Counted from the stretch's first letter, positions 18,239 through 27,717 are shown. The stretch is DNA of 64,000 nucleotides from Paraburkholderia phenazinium (GCF_900141745.1 NZ_FSRM01000001.1:1426001-1490000), one strand, 5' to 3'. Numbers and translations are program-made. Notes: generated by a model from the sequence alone, not told the origin.

Positions 18239-19873
18239 ATGGATAGACCTTCCCGAGAGCAGACAGCAGCGTCCTCCATCGACCCGGCGTCGGTGTTCGA
18301 TTTGCTGCCCGATGCTTACCTCATCCTTGACGAACAGCGGGTCGTGGTTCTGGCCAACGCGCGTTATCTGAGCGTGCTCGGCGTAACGCTGGCCGAAATA
18401 CAGGGGCGCTCGGTCTACGACATCAACCAGTTCGGTTCCGAGCAGCAACGCAACGAACGCCGTGCCTGGCTTGGAGACGCGCTGGACAATCTGGTGCCCG
18501 GAGAAATGCGTCTGTCACCGCTGCTGCGCTACGACATGGCAGCGGGGGGCCTCGAAGCGAGCCGTCCCGATGTGCGTTATTGGCAAATCAAGGCCAGCAT
18601 GATGCCCGGGGGGGCGGCGCAAGGGCGACTGATAGCGCTATGCGTGCTCGATGTCACCGCAAGCATCGCGGCCAACGAGCGCAACCAGCGCGAGCGCGCC
18701 AAGTTGCGCTCACAGGCGCGCCTGCGCCAGGTACTGGTGGAAGAGGCGACCGCGCAGCTGCGCGACCATCAGGAGCAATTCCAGCAGGCGTTGGCGTTTG
18801 CGCATGTGGGCGCCTGGGAACTCGATCCGTCGACTGGCGCCATCGATTGCACGGCCCAGTGCAAGGCCAACCTGGGGCTGCCTTCCGACGTGGCGCTCGA
18901 TGAGCACCGCTTCTTTACCGAACTCGTGTATCCCGACGATCGCGCGCGCGTACGCGAGACCATGCTGCATGCGATCGAGAACCGCGAGCCGTTCGAAGTC
19001 GAATACCGGGTGGTCTGGCCAGCGCAATCCGTGCATTGGATTCTGGTGCGCGCCGCGGGACGTTATCTCGGGGACGGCACGCTTAAATCAATGCTCGGTT
19101 TCACCCTCGATATCACCCGGCGCAAAGAGGCCGAGCTCGAGCAGCAGGCCATCGCGCAAGCGGAGAAACGTGCTCGCGAAGAAAGCGATCGCGCCGCTCG
19201 CGCCATGGATCATTTTGTCACGGCGGTCAGTCATGAGCTGCGTTCGCCGCTCGGTGCGATTCTCTCGTGGACGGCGCTGTTACAGCGTGCAGGCGACGCT
19301 TCACATGTTGTGCGCGTAACCGATGTGATCGAACGTAACGCCCGGCAGTTGTCGCATATGGTCGACGATCTGCTCGATAGCGGCGCGATCGCCACCGGCA
19401 AACTATCGGTCAACCGGCAGCCCGTAGATCTCGGTGCGCTAGCCGGCAATGTGGCAGAAGACATTCGCATGAAGGCCGAGGCGAAGGGACTGCGTCTGAA
19501 AGCGGATGACATACGCTCCTGCCTGGTGATGGCAGACGAAAGCCGTATGAAACAGGTGGTGTGGAATCTGTTGTCGAACGCCGTCAAATTCTCTGCGAGC
19601 GGTACCGTCGAACTGGTTGTCGGCGTGAACGGCGACAAGGCGGAACTGAGCGTGCGCGATAGCGGCTCGGGGATCGAGGCTGAGGCGTTAGGCCGGATCT
19701 TCGAACGGTTCGAACAGATCGGTGCAGAGGGCGCGGGGCGTGTGGGCGGTCTAGGGCTGGGCTTGTGGCTGGTCAAGCATCTGGTCGATCTGCACGACGG
19801 CAGTGTGTTTGCCGAAAGCGCCGGGCGTGGGCAGGGCGCCACGTTTCACGTCCTGTTGCCACTTTATCAATGA
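18239..19873 (+). CDS. PAS-domain sensor histidine kinase
   Basis: A 544-residue soluble-looking kinase without evident membrane helices. A first PAS domain (about 17-140) starts FDLLPDAYLILDEQRVVVLAN, a coiled-coil-like linker follows (145-180), and a PAC-containing second PAS spans about 181-295. The HisKA phospho-acceptor is H332 in TAVSHELRSPLGAIL, with the ATP-binding N box NLLSNAVKFS and G boxes DSGSGIE and GLGLGLWLV. The upstream open frame from 18074 overlaps bphO and is Cys/Trp-rich, so the ATG at 18239 is chosen. It has no receiver domain; the adjacent Rcp-like regulator is a possible partner. Confidence 0.86.
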   Translation: MDRPSREQTAASSIDPASVFDLLPDAYLILDEQRVVVLANARYLSVLGVTLAEIQGRSVYDINQFGSEQQRNERRAWLGDALDNLVPGEMRLSPLLRYDMAAGGLEASRPDVRYWQIKASMMPGGAAQGRLIALCVLDVTASIAANERNQRERAKLRSQARLRQVLVEEATAQLRDHQEQFQQALAFAHVGAWELDPSTGAIDCTAQCKANLGLPSDVALDEHRFFTELVYPDDRARVRETMLHAIENREPFEVEYRVVWPAQSVHWILVRAAGRYLGDGTLKSMLGFTLDITRRKEAELEQQAIAQAEKRAREESDRAARAMDHFVTAVSHELRSPLGAILSWTALLQRAGDASHVVRVTDVIERNARQLSHMVDDLLDSGAIATGKLSVNRQPVDLGALAGNVAEDIRMKAEAKGLRLKADDIRSCLVMADESRMKQVVWNLLSNAVKFSASGTVELVVGVNGDKAELSVRDSGSGIEAEALGRIFERFEQIGAEGAGRVGGLGLGLWLVKHLVDLHDGSVFAESAGRGQGATFHVLLPLYQ

Positions 19874-19952
19874 TGGCGCCGATTTGGCATCTTCGAAGTG
19901 CATTCAGTCGAACGCCGGACGACCGGCGCACCTGCCGAACCTTCGGTCCCGC

Positions 19953-20390
19953 TCAGTCGGTATAAGGCGGCGGTTCGTTAAGGACTGCCCAGAACATACC
20001 GAGATCGCTGATCGCGGCCATGAAGTCGTCGAACTCTACCGGCTTCACGACGTAGGCATTCACGCCGAGATCGTAGCTGCGCAGTAAATCTTTCTCTTCA
20101 CGCGAGGACGTCAGCATCACGACCGGAATTCTTTTCAGGCGGTCGTCGGCGCGCACGCTTTTCAACACCTCATGACCGTCGATCTTCGGCAATTTCTTGT
20201 CCAGTAAAATGACCGCGGGATTCTCGTCCGTGCGTGTGCTCCATTGTCCTTCGCGCCGCAGATAATCGAGCGCCTCCGCGCCGTCGCGTACGGATACCAC
20301 CGGATTCGCAAGGCGCGATTTCTCGAGCGCAATCAGTGTCAGCTCGATGTCGTTAGGATTGTCTTCCACTAAGAGGATGGGTCTTAACAC
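19953..20390 (-). CDS. Response regulator, Rcp1/CheY-like single receiver
   Basis: A 145-residue stand-alone receiver. The acidic pocket is E9-D10, the phospho-acceptor D64 (VILLDKKLPKIDG), with T94 and K116. The insertion between beta strands and the KLPKIDG motif match Rcp1-type regulators that pair with phytochrome kinases. There is no output domain, so it may act by phosphotransfer or binding. It starts 11 bases after the bacteriophytochrome stop on the same strand, which suggests a cognate pair. Confidence 0.9.
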   Translation of the reverse strand: MLRPILLVEDNPNDIELTLIALEKSRLANPVVSVRDGAEALDYLRREGQWSTRTDENPAVILLDKKLPKIDGHEVLKSVRADDRLKRIPVVMLTSSREEKDLLRSYDLGVNAYVVKPVEFDDFMAAISDLGMFWAVLNEPPPYTD

Positions 20391-20401
20391 GCTGCGTTCC
20401 T

Positions 20402-22792
20402 TTACGTTGACGCTGCTGAATCCGTCGATGCGTCGTTGGTTGGCTCTTTGGGAACGGGTCTGAACGGACGGCCGGGAGAAAATGCCGTGAGACGCGCGAC
20501 AGCCGCGGCCGTTTCATCGTAGTCAGCTGCCTCGGCGGCGAAGACCTTTGGCAAGGAAAAATAGACCGTTGCGCCCTTGTCGATTTCGCCGACTGCCCAC
20601 GTTTTGCCGCCGTGCCGCTCGATAATCCGTTTGACGCTGGCAAGGCCAATGCCCGTGCCTTCGAATTCTTCGAAGCGATGCAGCCGCTGAAACACACCGA
20701 ACAGTTTGTCGACGTAGCGCATGTCGAAGCCGACGCCGTTGTCGCGCACATAAAACACGTGCTGATCGGCCAACTCCCGTTCGCCTTCCTCGCTGCCAAT
20801 TTCAATGATCGGATGTTCATCCGGCCCGCGACGATGCTGGCTGAATTTTACCGCGTTCTCGAGCAGATTTCGCAGTACGACATGAATGAGTACCGCGTCA
20901 GCCGTAACGCTACTCAGTGGACCGACGCGCCATTCGATCTGCGTGTCGCCGGATTGTTTTCGCTCGTCTGCAATCAGGCCGTCCACCAAAGAGCGCAAAT
21001 CGACGTTTTGCGGCCGCAGTGCGGCGCGGCCCATCTGCGAGAATGCGAGCAGATCGTCGACCAGCTCGCCACCGAAGCGCGCCGACGCGACGATGCGCTC
21101 GACAAAGTGCTTGCCTCGTTCAGACAGGCGCGACGACTCCATCTCGCGGAGCAGATCGGCGAAGCCGACGATATGCCGTAGCGGTGCGCGCAAATCGTGC
21201 GACACCGTATAGGAAAAGCCTTCGAGTTCCTGGTTGGCGCGGCCCACTTCCATAGCGAGTTGCGCGAGTTCTTCAGCGCGGCGCAGAACGACGCCGAGCA
21301 TCGCCGTGCGAAATTCCGCCGCAATTTCCAGCTCCGCGGGACGCCACGGCTGCGAGCGGCCGCGAACGGTTTCGGTCCACGCATCGAAGCTTTCGCGCGG
21401 CGAGAGCGATGCGGAGAGCGACGCAAGTTTGTTGCGCGGATCGCCGGCCCACTTCACCGTGCGTATCACCTCGGCGCGAAACCAGATGATGTAATTCCGG
21501 AACAGCTTCGAAATCGATACGGAGAGAATGCCCGCGCAATCCGGCTCGATGGGCGTGTTGCGTACGGCGGCCAGCGCGTCGGTCGAGTAGATGTCGTCGG
21601 GACGGGTGTCCATCCACGCGACCAGTTTATCGACCTCGGCTGCCACAGGTGTCGCGCCAACCAGTACGATGCGCCCATCGAACACGATAGCCGCGCCGGT
21701 CGCGTCGGTCAGCCCTAGCAGTTCCTTCGGATCCTCGGCGAGCGTGTCGACAAAGTTTTCGGTATTGGCCATTGCGGCAAGCAGGCGCGATTGCCGGCGC
21801 CGCAGTTCGATCCGGTACTCCGCCTCTTCACGCTCTTCCTTGGCTTCGACCTGCAGCGAGAGGACCTGCGCGATATGTTCGCAGGCGGTGCGCACCTCGA
21901 ATGGCGGAACGCGCGCCGTTGCGTGATGGCAGGAGATCAACCCCCATAGCTTGCCGCGCACTACGATCGACATCGACATGGAGGACCACGTCCCCATGTT
22001 CTTCATGTATTGGACGTGCACCGGCGAAACGCTGCGCAGTGACGAGTACGTGAGATCGGTCGGCCGGCCCGTGGTCGGGTGCAGGGCCGGAACGAGCGGC
22101 GCGGGTAGGTAGTCGGCGTCGGCGATCAGGCGAATGCGATTGCGCACATAGAGCGCGCGCGCCTGGGCGGGAATATCGGAGGCGGGGAAATGCTGGTCGA
22201 GATACGACGGATAGCCTGGTTCGATCGCTTCGGCAAGGACATGTCCATGACCATCGTGGTCGAAGCTGTAGACAAGCGTGCGGCCGAAGCCGGCAATGCG
22301 GTGCACCTCTTGCGCGGCTAGCGCCGCGAGCCCGTCGACACTCTGAACCTCTTGCAGGCGGTTGATAAACGTGCGGACAAGTGGATAGATCGACGAGAAC
22401 ACGTCGGCCGTGCCCCGGGCCGGTTCGAGTTCAACAATGCCGACGCCGTCGAGGCGATGGACTACGACAGCCAGCGGCGAAACGCGCTCGCTGCCAACGT
22501 TGCGCGGATCGTTTATCGAGCCTGCGTAGAGAGGGACGCCATCGGCTTCGAGCGTGCGTAATGCATCGAGCGCGAGCGCCGCGGCCGCGCCGAGGACGCG
22601 TTCGAGAGGTTGTCCAAGAAGCTGCTCTACAGGGGTGGCCGTGAGGGCTGAGATGTTTTCGCTGGCTTGCAGCACGGTGCCGTCGTCGGCCGTGCTGATG
22701 AGGAATCCATGTGGCTGGATGCCCCCAGGAATATGGATGGGTTCGCTAGCACAGTCGGATGTCGCGACCCGGCCGTTTGTCATGTCTGTCAT
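20402..22792 (-). CDS. bphP: Bacteriophytochrome histidine kinase
   Basis: A 796-residue red/far-red photoreceptor kinase. The biliverdin-binding cysteine is C14, just before EPIHIPGGIQPHG. PAS, GAF and PHY domains follow: PASDIP at 203-208, chromophore-pocket H259 and H289, and the PHY tongue PRESF at 465-469. The kinase has H532 (VSHDLRAPLRH), NLLENAVKFS, and DNGVGFDMRYVDKLF. The ATG at 22792 has GGAGCG upstream; another in-frame ATG at 22819 is possible but less well placed. Output is presumed to go to the Rcp-like receiver immediately downstream. Confidence 0.95.
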   Translation of the reverse strand: MTDMTNGRVATSDCASEPIHIPGGIQPHGFLISTADDGTVLQASENISALTATPVEQLLGQPLERVLGAAAALALDALRTLEADGVPLYAGSINDPRNVGSERVSPLAVVVHRLDGVGIVELEPARGTADVFSSIYPLVRTFINRLQEVQSVDGLAALAAQEVHRIAGFGRTLVYSFDHDGHGHVLAEAIEPGYPSYLDQHFPASDIPAQARALYVRNRIRLIADADYLPAPLVPALHPTTGRPTDLTYSSLRSVSPVHVQYMKNMGTWSSMSMSIVVRGKLWGLISCHHATARVPPFEVRTACEHIAQVLSLQVEAKEEREEAEYRIELRRRQSRLLAAMANTENFVDTLAEDPKELLGLTDATGAAIVFDGRIVLVGATPVAAEVDKLVAWMDTRPDDIYSTDALAAVRNTPIEPDCAGILSVSISKLFRNYIIWFRAEVIRTVKWAGDPRNKLASLSASLSPRESFDAWTETVRGRSQPWRPAELEIAAEFRTAMLGVVLRRAEELAQLAMEVGRANQELEGFSYTVSHDLRAPLRHIVGFADLLREMESSRLSERGKHFVERIVASARFGGELVDDLLAFSQMGRAALRPQNVDLRSLVDGLIADERKQSGDTQIEWRVGPLSSVTADAVLIHVVLRNLLENAVKFSQHRRGPDEHPIIEIGSEEGERELADQHVFYVRDNGVGFDMRYVDKLFGVFQRLHRFEEFEGTGIGLASVKRIIERHGGKTWAVGEIDKGATVYFSLPKVFAAEAADYDETAAAVARLTAFSPGRPFRPVPKEPTNDASTDSAAST

Positions 22793-22920
22793 GCTCGCTC
22801 CGTGCGGACTCGCTGACATTCTCGCATAGACGCGCGGGTTTGCAGGGTTGCGGGAGCGTGTGCGATTCCGTGTGCAGAATGCGCGCGCAGTCTGGATTGG
22901 GATGCAATTTTTTTGGGGGG

Positions 22921-22950
22921 GTAGTGCGGGAGGACGTACTGCGGGAGAAA
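22921..22950. repeat. Imperfect tandem 15-mer beside tRNA-Leu
   Basis: GTAGTGCGGGAGGAC is followed directly by GTACTGCGGGAGAAA, with three differences, and then GTACTGG. A T7G7 homopolymer block (22908-22921) abuts it. This lies just past the 3' end of the tRNA gene. Confidence 0.45.
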
Positions 22951-22954
22951 GTAC

Positions 22955-23039
22955 TGGTGCCCAGGGCCGGACTCGAACCGGCACGCCTTGCGGCGGGGGA
23001 TTTTGAGTCCCCTGCGTCTACCTGTTTCACCACCTGGGC
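22955..23039 (-). tRNA. tRNA-Leu (anticodon CAA)
   Basis: On the minus strand an 85-nt cloverleaf runs from GCCCAGG to CCTGGGCACCA, with CCA encoded. The anticodon stem GGGGA/TCCCC encloses CTCAAAA, giving CAA, which reads UUG. A long variable arm (CCGCCGCAAGGCG), the T arm GGTTCGAGTCC and the type II size support leucine. Confidence 0.95.
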
Positions 23040-23086
23040 TTGTCTTGCGACACGTGCGCAAAGGATGCGCGCGGCGGGAAACGCAG

Positions 23087-23115
23087 ATTATGGCCGAAAT
23101 TGGCGTTCCGGGCAA
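23087..23115 (-). promoter_or_regulatory. Candidate sigma-70 promoter for tRNA-Leu
   Basis: On the minus strand TTGCCC, a 17-base spacer and CATAAT lie about 48 bases before the mature 5' end. The -10 matches five of six consensus positions and the -35 four of six. Confidence 0.5.
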
Positions 23116-23132
23116 GTTGCGCGCCGACCGCC

Positions 23133-24518
23133 TCAAACCGTCCGCGAAAACCGCTCCAAGGTCTGTTGACCGAGATACCGGTCGAACACCATCGCTATGT
23201 TGCGCACGAGCATCCGCCCGGCCGTCAGCACTTCGAGCTTGTCACCGCTCAATAACACCAGGCCGTCCTCCGCGAACCCGCGCAGACGTTCCAACTGCGG
23301 CGCGAACGTCTCGGCGAAGCGGATGCCATACGCAGCCTCGAAGTCATCGAAACGCAGCTCGAGATTACACATCAGTTGCGTGATGATGTCGCGGCGCAGG
23401 CGGTCGTCGGCGGTCAGGCGCACCCCGCGCGTGAGCGCGAGGCGTCCGGCGTCGATCGCGGCGTCGTACTCTGCCAGGTCTTTGGCGTTCTGCGCGTAGA
23501 CATCCCCCACCTTGCCGATGGACGACGCCCCGAAGCCGATCAGATCGCATTCCGCACGCGTGCTATAGCCCTGGAAATTGCGATGCAAGCTGCGCTGGGC
23601 TTGTGCGATAGCCAACTCGTCAGTAGGCAACGCAAAGTGGTCCATGCCGATGTATACATATCCCGCACCCGTCAAACGCTCGACAACCAGCTTGAGAATC
23701 GCGAGCCGCACTGCCGGCGAGGGCAGCGCCGCAGCGTCCATCTGGCGCTGCATCTTGAAGATCTGCGGCATGTGTGCATAGCCGAACACCGACAGCCGAT
23801 CTGGCGTGAGAGCAAGCATGGTATCGAGCGTGCGGCTGAAACTGTCGACTGTCTGATGCGGCAAGCCGTAGATCAGATCGACGCCGATCGAATGAAAACC
23901 GACGGCGCGGGCGGCTTGCATCACCGAGGCGGTCATCTCGAGCGGCTGGATACGATTGATAGCCTGCTGGACCACCGGATCGAAATCCTGCACACCGAGA
24001 CTTAGCCGGTTAAAGCCGAGTTTGCGCAGATGGGCGATGGTTTCGGCGGAGGCTTCGCGCGGATCGACTTCGATCGAAAACTCGCCCTGCGAGTCTGGGG
24101 TCAACGAGAAATGCCGGCGGGTGGCCGCCATCAGCTCGCTCATCTCGTCGTGCGACAAAAACGTTGGCGTGCCACCGCCCCAATGCAGTTGTGAAACCGG
24201 CCGTGCGGTATCGAAGCAGGCCGCCTGCAAGGCGAGCTCACGCTTGAGCCGCTCGAGGTAAGGACGGGCACGCGCACGGTTCTTCGTCGCGATCTTGTTG
24301 CAGCCGCAATAGAAGCACACGGTGTCGCAGAACGGGATGTGGAAGTACAACGAGAGATCCGTCGCCGACGCGCCCGGATCAGCCGCGGCACGCAGATAGT
24401 CGGCGTGATCGAAATCGTCGCGGAACTGAAGTGCGGTTGGATAGGACGTATACCGTGGGCCGTTTGCGCTGTATCTGGCGAGCAGATCGGGACGGAAGAG
24501 GGTGTCGGCGGTGGTCAT
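23133..24518 (-). CDS. hemN: Oxygen-independent coproporphyrinogen III oxidase
   Basis: A 461-residue radical SAM enzyme that decarboxylates coproporphyrinogen III to protoporphyrinogen IX without oxygen. The cluster motif FCDTVCFYCGCNK (C-x3-C-x2-C plus C) follows YFHIPF, and LHWGGGTPTFL binds SAM. The C-terminal domain with GFGASSIGKVGDVYAQN is conserved. Length matches E. coli HemN (457). The ATG at 24518 is preferred to a GTG at 24539; neither has a strong ribosome-binding site. Together with hemL in this window it adds a second heme-pathway gene, though they are 33 kb apart. Confidence 0.93.
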   Translation of the reverse strand: MTTADTLFRPDLLARYSANGPRYTSYPTALQFRDDFDHADYLRAAADPGASATDLSLYFHIPFCDTVCFYCGCNKIATKNRARARPYLERLKRELALQAACFDTARPVSQLHWGGGTPTFLSHDEMSELMAATRRHFSLTPDSQGEFSIEVDPREASAETIAHLRKLGFNRLSLGVQDFDPVVQQAINRIQPLEMTASVMQAARAVGFHSIGVDLIYGLPHQTVDSFSRTLDTMLALTPDRLSVFGYAHMPQIFKMQRQMDAAALPSPAVRLAILKLVVERLTGAGYVYIGMDHFALPTDELAIAQAQRSLHRNFQGYSTRAECDLIGFGASSIGKVGDVYAQNAKDLAEYDAAIDAGRLALTRGVRLTADDRLRRDIITQLMCNLELRFDDFEAAYGIRFAETFAPQLERLRGFAEDGLVLLSGDKLEVLTAGRMLVRNIAMVFDRYLGQQTLERFSRTV

Positions 24519-24607
24519 GGGCGGCTCGGTGGACGCCACGCCGGGAAGTACGGAGACACCTGTGTGCCGGCAAGACCGGTGGAACGGGACAGGCGCCTCT
24601 TGAGCGT

Positions 24608-24659
24608 GGCCTTGTGTAGCGGTCCAGTTTACGGGAGCACTTCAGCTAGGCCTTGTGTA
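24608..24659. repeat. 11-bp direct repeat between hemN and the YkgJ-like gene
   Basis: GGCCTTGTGTA occurs exactly at 24608-24618 and 24649-24659, offset by 41 bases (about four helical turns). It sits in the divergent promoter region of hemN and the YkgJ-like gene, so a shared operator is possible. No clear FNR box was found. Confidence 0.45.
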
Positions 24660-24751
24660 ATAAGGTCGCACGCCGCTCAATGGCACAATGCAGGGTTGGC
24701 GTGCCGCAAGCGCGCGTTCAGTAGGTTGTTGGGCGTTTCAGGAAGAGTCTG

Positions 24752-25105
24752 GTGACTGTCGTCGAATCTCCGTTCAATGTAGCCGGTCATGCGTGCCGCC
24801 CAGATTGCGGGGCGTGCTGTATTGCGCCGTCGATCTCGAGCCCGATCCCGGGCATGCCGCACGGCAAGCCGGCGGGCGTGCGTTGCATCCAGCTCGGCGA
24901 CGATCTGCGTTGTGCGATCTTCGGCGAGCCTGAACGGCCAGCGTGCTGCTCCGGTCTGCAACCGCAGGGCGAGATGTGCGGCACGACGCGTACCGAAGCG
25001 CTTGCCTGGCTCACCCAGCTCGAAACGCTGACGCAACCCGCCCTGCCATCCGATCCCCGCAACGGGGCTGTTTCAACCGCAACCCGTTGCATGGGAATGG
25101 CGTAA
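24752..25105 (+). CDS. YkgJ-family cysteine-cluster protein
   Basis: A 117-residue protein with the C-x3-C-x2-CC cluster at C15, C19, C22 and C23 and further cysteines at 45, 54, 65, 66 and 76, matching the YkgJ/UPF0153 family, predicted to hold zinc or an iron-sulfur cluster. The start is GTG at 24752 with GGAAGAG about seven bases before it. It is divergent from hemN and 28 bases ahead of a DUF1439 lipoprotein on the same strand. Function is unknown. Confidence 0.83.
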   Translation: MTVVESPFNVAGHACRPDCGACCIAPSISSPIPGMPHGKPAGVRCIQLGDDLRCAIFGEPERPACCSGLQPQGEMCGTTRTEALAWLTQLETLTQPALPSDPRNGAVSTATRCMGMA

Positions 25106-25133
25106 GAGCTTTGCATTGGACCGGAGAACCTGC

Positions 25134-25718
25134 ATGACCCAACCCGTTGCGCCGACCCGGCGCGGATTTCTGCTCATGGCCGCTGCGGCGGTGGGCATCA
25201 CTGTGTCGCTGGCGGCTTGTGCGGCCTCGACCTTTCCGTTCATCCCGTCGCACTACACGTTCTCGCAGCAGCAGGTGCAAGAGGCCGTGCAGCGCAAATT
25301 TCCTTACCAGCGCACCATTTCGCAGGTGTTCCAGGTTCAGCTGGCCAATCCGGTGGTCGGCTTCCTGCCGGATGCCAACCGCGTCTCGATCCGGCTCGAT
25401 GCGCACCTCGCCAGCCCGTTCCTGCAGGAACCGGTGGATGGCGTCTTCACGTTGTCTAGCGAACTGGCCTATGACGAAGCCAGCAAGTCCGTGGTGCTGA
25501 AATCGCCGAATGTGGATAGCGTGAACGTCAGCGGTGGGGCGCAGGCCTACACGCAGCAGATCAATGCCGCCGCCGCGCTGCTAGCGACGCAGTTGCTGAA
25601 CAACTATCCCATCTACACCTTCAAGCCGGACCAGTTGCAATTTGCCGGCGTGAACTACGAACCCGGTACAATCACCATCCTTACAAACGGCATACGCGTG
25701 CAGATCGTCGAGAAATGA
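25134..25718 (+). CDS. DUF1439-type lipoprotein (YceB-like)
   Basis: A 194-residue predicted lipoprotein. After a basic, Tat-like start (PTRRGFLLMAAAAVGI) the lipobox SLAAC sets the lipid-modified cysteine near residue 24. The mature part (FPFIPSHYTFSQQQVQEAVQRKFPYQRTI) resembles DUF1439/YceB lipoproteins of the envelope. GGAGAA is seven bases before the ATG at 25134. The RR pair before the hydrophobic stretch could indicate Tat export, which is less common for a lipoprotein. Role unknown. Confidence 0.8.
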   Translation: MTQPVAPTRRGFLLMAAAAVGITVSLAACAASTFPFIPSHYTFSQQQVQEAVQRKFPYQRTISQVFQVQLANPVVGFLPDANRVSIRLDAHLASPFLQEPVDGVFTLSSELAYDEASKSVVLKSPNVDSVNVSGGAQAYTQQINAAAALLATQLLNNYPIYTFKPDQLQFAGVNYEPGTITILTNGIRVQIVEK

Positions 25719-25810
25719 CGCGCCGCGGCCGCCAGGGCCGCCGTGCGCCGCTTGTGTTCCGTGCGCCTGGCAAGCCCTGATTCGACAACTGTTGGCGATG
25801 AGGGGGATAG

Positions 25811-26647
25811 ATGGACTGGTTACTCGCTTGCAAGGCTTTGATACTCGGCATCGTCGAAGGCCTGACCGAGTTTTTGCCGGTATCGAGCACCGGCCATCTG
25901 ATCGTCGTGGGCAGCCTGCTCGATTTCACGGGCGTGCATGCCAAAACCTTCGATGTCGTGATCCAGCTCGGAGCGATTCTGGCGGTGTGCTGGGAGTATC
26001 GGCGGCGGATCGGCGATGTTCTGACGGGTTTGCCGGCGCGTCCCGACGCGCGCCGCTTCGTGCTCAACGTGATTATCGCGACCATTCCTGCGGTCTTACT
26101 CGGCTTGCTGTTCGAAAAGGCAATCAAGGATGCGCTGTTTTCACCTGTGCCGGTCGCGTTCGCGCTGGTGGTGGGCGGCGTGATTATCCTGTGGGCCGAA
26201 GGGCGGCAGCGCACACGCGATGCCGTGCCACCGCGCGTGCAGTCGGTCGACGCGCTGACCTCTCTCGATGCCCTCAAAGTAGGCCTTGCTCAGTGCTTCG
26301 CGCTCATACCGGGGATGTCGCGCTCGGGCTCGACCATTATCGGCGGCATGCTGTTCGGTCTCGAACGGCGGGTGGCGACCGAGTTCTCTTTTTTCCTTGC
26401 GATGCCGATTATTTTCGGCGCGACGGCGTATGAACTGGTCAAGAGCTGGCATCTGCTGTCGGCAAATGCGTTGGGGATGTTCACGCTTGGTTTTGTCGCC
26501 GCGTTTGTGAGCGCCTTCATATGCGTGCGTTGGTTGCTGCGCTACATCGCGGCCCATGATTTCACGGTGTTCGCGTGGTATCGGATCGCGTTCGGTTTGC
26601 TGATCCTGGTCGCAGGATACAGCGACCAGCTGGACTGGGCTGAGTGA
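25811..26647 (+). CDS. uppP: Undecaprenyl-diphosphatase UppP (BacA)
   Basis: A 278-residue inner-membrane phosphatase that recycles undecaprenyl pyrophosphate to undecaprenyl phosphate for peptidoglycan and other envelope polymers. The two catalytic motifs are [14 protein letters not shown] near the start and GMSRSGSTI in the middle. Eight or so hydrophobic helices are visible. GAGGGGG lies upstream of the ATG. Its 3' end is convergent with trmB at a 28-base gap. Confidence 0.96.
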   Translation: MDWLLACKALILGIVEGLTEFLPVSSTGHLIVVGSLLDFTGVHAKTFDVVIQLGAILAVCWEYRRRIGDVLTGLPARPDARRFVLNVIIATIPAVLLGLLFEKAIKDALFSPVPVAFALVVGGVIILWAEGRQRTRDAVPPRVQSVDALTSLDALKVGLAQCFALIPGMSRSGSTIIGGMLFGLERRVATEFSFFLAMPIIFGATAYELVKSWHLLSANALGMFTLGFVAAFVSAFICVRWLLRYIAAHDFTVFAWYRIAFGLLILVAGYSDQLDWAE

Positions 26648-26675
26648 CGGCTGTTCGCTGGCTGTAGCCCGCGTT

Positions 26676-27461
26676 TCAGCTGCCCCTGCGCCGCTTGAAC
26701 ACCAGATCCCAGACACCGTGACCAAGCCGCAGGCCGCGGCGCTCGAATTTCGTCACCGGACGATAGTCGGGGCGCGGCGCGTAGCCGTCGGCGGTGTTTT
26801 CGAGCGCAGGTTCTGCGCCGAGCACTTCGAGCATCTGCTCGGCGTAGTTTTGCCAGTCAGTGGCGCAGTGCAGATACGCGCCTGGCTTCAGACGCGAGAC
26901 GAGCAGCGCGACGAACTTCGGTTGAATCAGCCTGCGCTTGTGATGACGCGCCTTGTGCCATGGATCGGGGAAAAAGATGTGCACGCCGTCGAGACTTTCC
27001 GGCGCGATCATCTGTTCGAGCACTTCAACCGCATCGTGCTGGATGATGCGGATATTCGACAGTTGCTGCTCGCCCATCAGCTTGAGCAAGGCGCCGACAC
27101 CAGGTTCGTGGACCTCGACGCCGAGGAAATCGTCGTCTGGGCGATGCGCAGCGATTTCGGCCGTGGTCGCGCCCATGCCGAAACCGATTTCCAGCACGCG
27201 TGCGGCTTCGCGCCCGAACACCGCGTTCCAGTCGGGCTGCTGCGGTGCGTACGGAATCACAAAGCGCGGACCGAATTCGTCCATTGCACGACGCTGACCG
27301 GTCGAGACGCGCCCCGCGCGGGTGACGAAGCTGCGGATGCGGCGCAAACGCAGCGCTTCGTTCGAGTCGGTCGCGTCGCCCGCCGTGCCTTCAGCCGATG
27401 TTGCGGAGGGTTCGTGGTTCGCTTCGCCGGGCAGGTCGGCTTGGTTCGGATCGTGGGTCAT
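26676..27461 (-). CDS. trmB: tRNA (guanine-N7-)-methyltransferase
   Basis: A 261-residue SAM-dependent methyltransferase that makes m7G46 in tRNA. The SAM loop [16 protein letters not shown], the [11 protein letters not shown] strand and the family signature [16 protein letters not shown] are clear. An acidic, low-complexity N-terminal extension of about 45 residues precedes the family core ([17 protein letters not shown]), as in other Burkholderiaceae homologues as far as I recall. It is convergent with uppP and followed upstream by a tRNA gene. Confidence 0.95.
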   Translation of the reverse strand: MTHDPNQADLPGEANHEPSATSAEGTAGDATDSNEALRLRRIRSFVTRAGRVSTGQRRAMDEFGPRFVIPYAPQQPDWNAVFGREAARVLEIGFGMGATTAEIAAHRPDDDFLGVEVHEPGVGALLKLMGEQQLSNIRIIQHDAVEVLEQMIAPESLDGVHIFFPDPWHKARHHKRRLIQPKFVALLVSRLKPGAYLHCATDWQNYAEQMLEVLGAEPALENTADGYAPRPDYRPVTKFERRGLRLGHGVWDLVFKRRRGS

Positions 27462-27581
27462 CTTCGATGGCTACAACGGTAGCGGCAAGGTCAAGGCGGT
27501 ATGGGCGGCGTTGCGTGCACCGGAAGGCGCGACTGCATCGATAGCCGGCAGTGACCGCCGTCCCGTCAGTACGGCCAGTAC

Positions 27582-27608
27582 AAAAAAGCCGCCTTCGTGG
27601 AGGCGGCT
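27582..27608 (-). terminator. Intrinsic terminator of tRNA-Gly
   Basis: On the minus strand an AGCCGCCT/AGGCGGCT stem with a six-base loop is followed by TTTTTT. It lies 36 bases past the CCA end of the tRNA-Gly gene. Confidence 0.85.
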
Positions 27609-27643
27609 CTCGTGCTGGAATTCCGCTGAGGGTCAGCTGAATG

Positions 27644-27717
27644 TGGAGCGGGCGATGGGAATCGAACCCACGGCTCTAGCTTGGGAAGCTAGGGTATTAC
27701 CATTATACGACGCCCGC
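27644..27717 (-). tRNA. tRNA-Gly (anticodon CCC)
   Basis: A 74-nt minus-strand cloverleaf with acceptor GCGGGCG/CGCCCGC, discriminator T and encoded CCA. The anticodon stem CTAGC/GCTAG encloses TTCCCAA, giving CCC, which reads GGG. The T arm GTGGGTTCGATTCCCAT is canonical. Confidence 0.95.
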
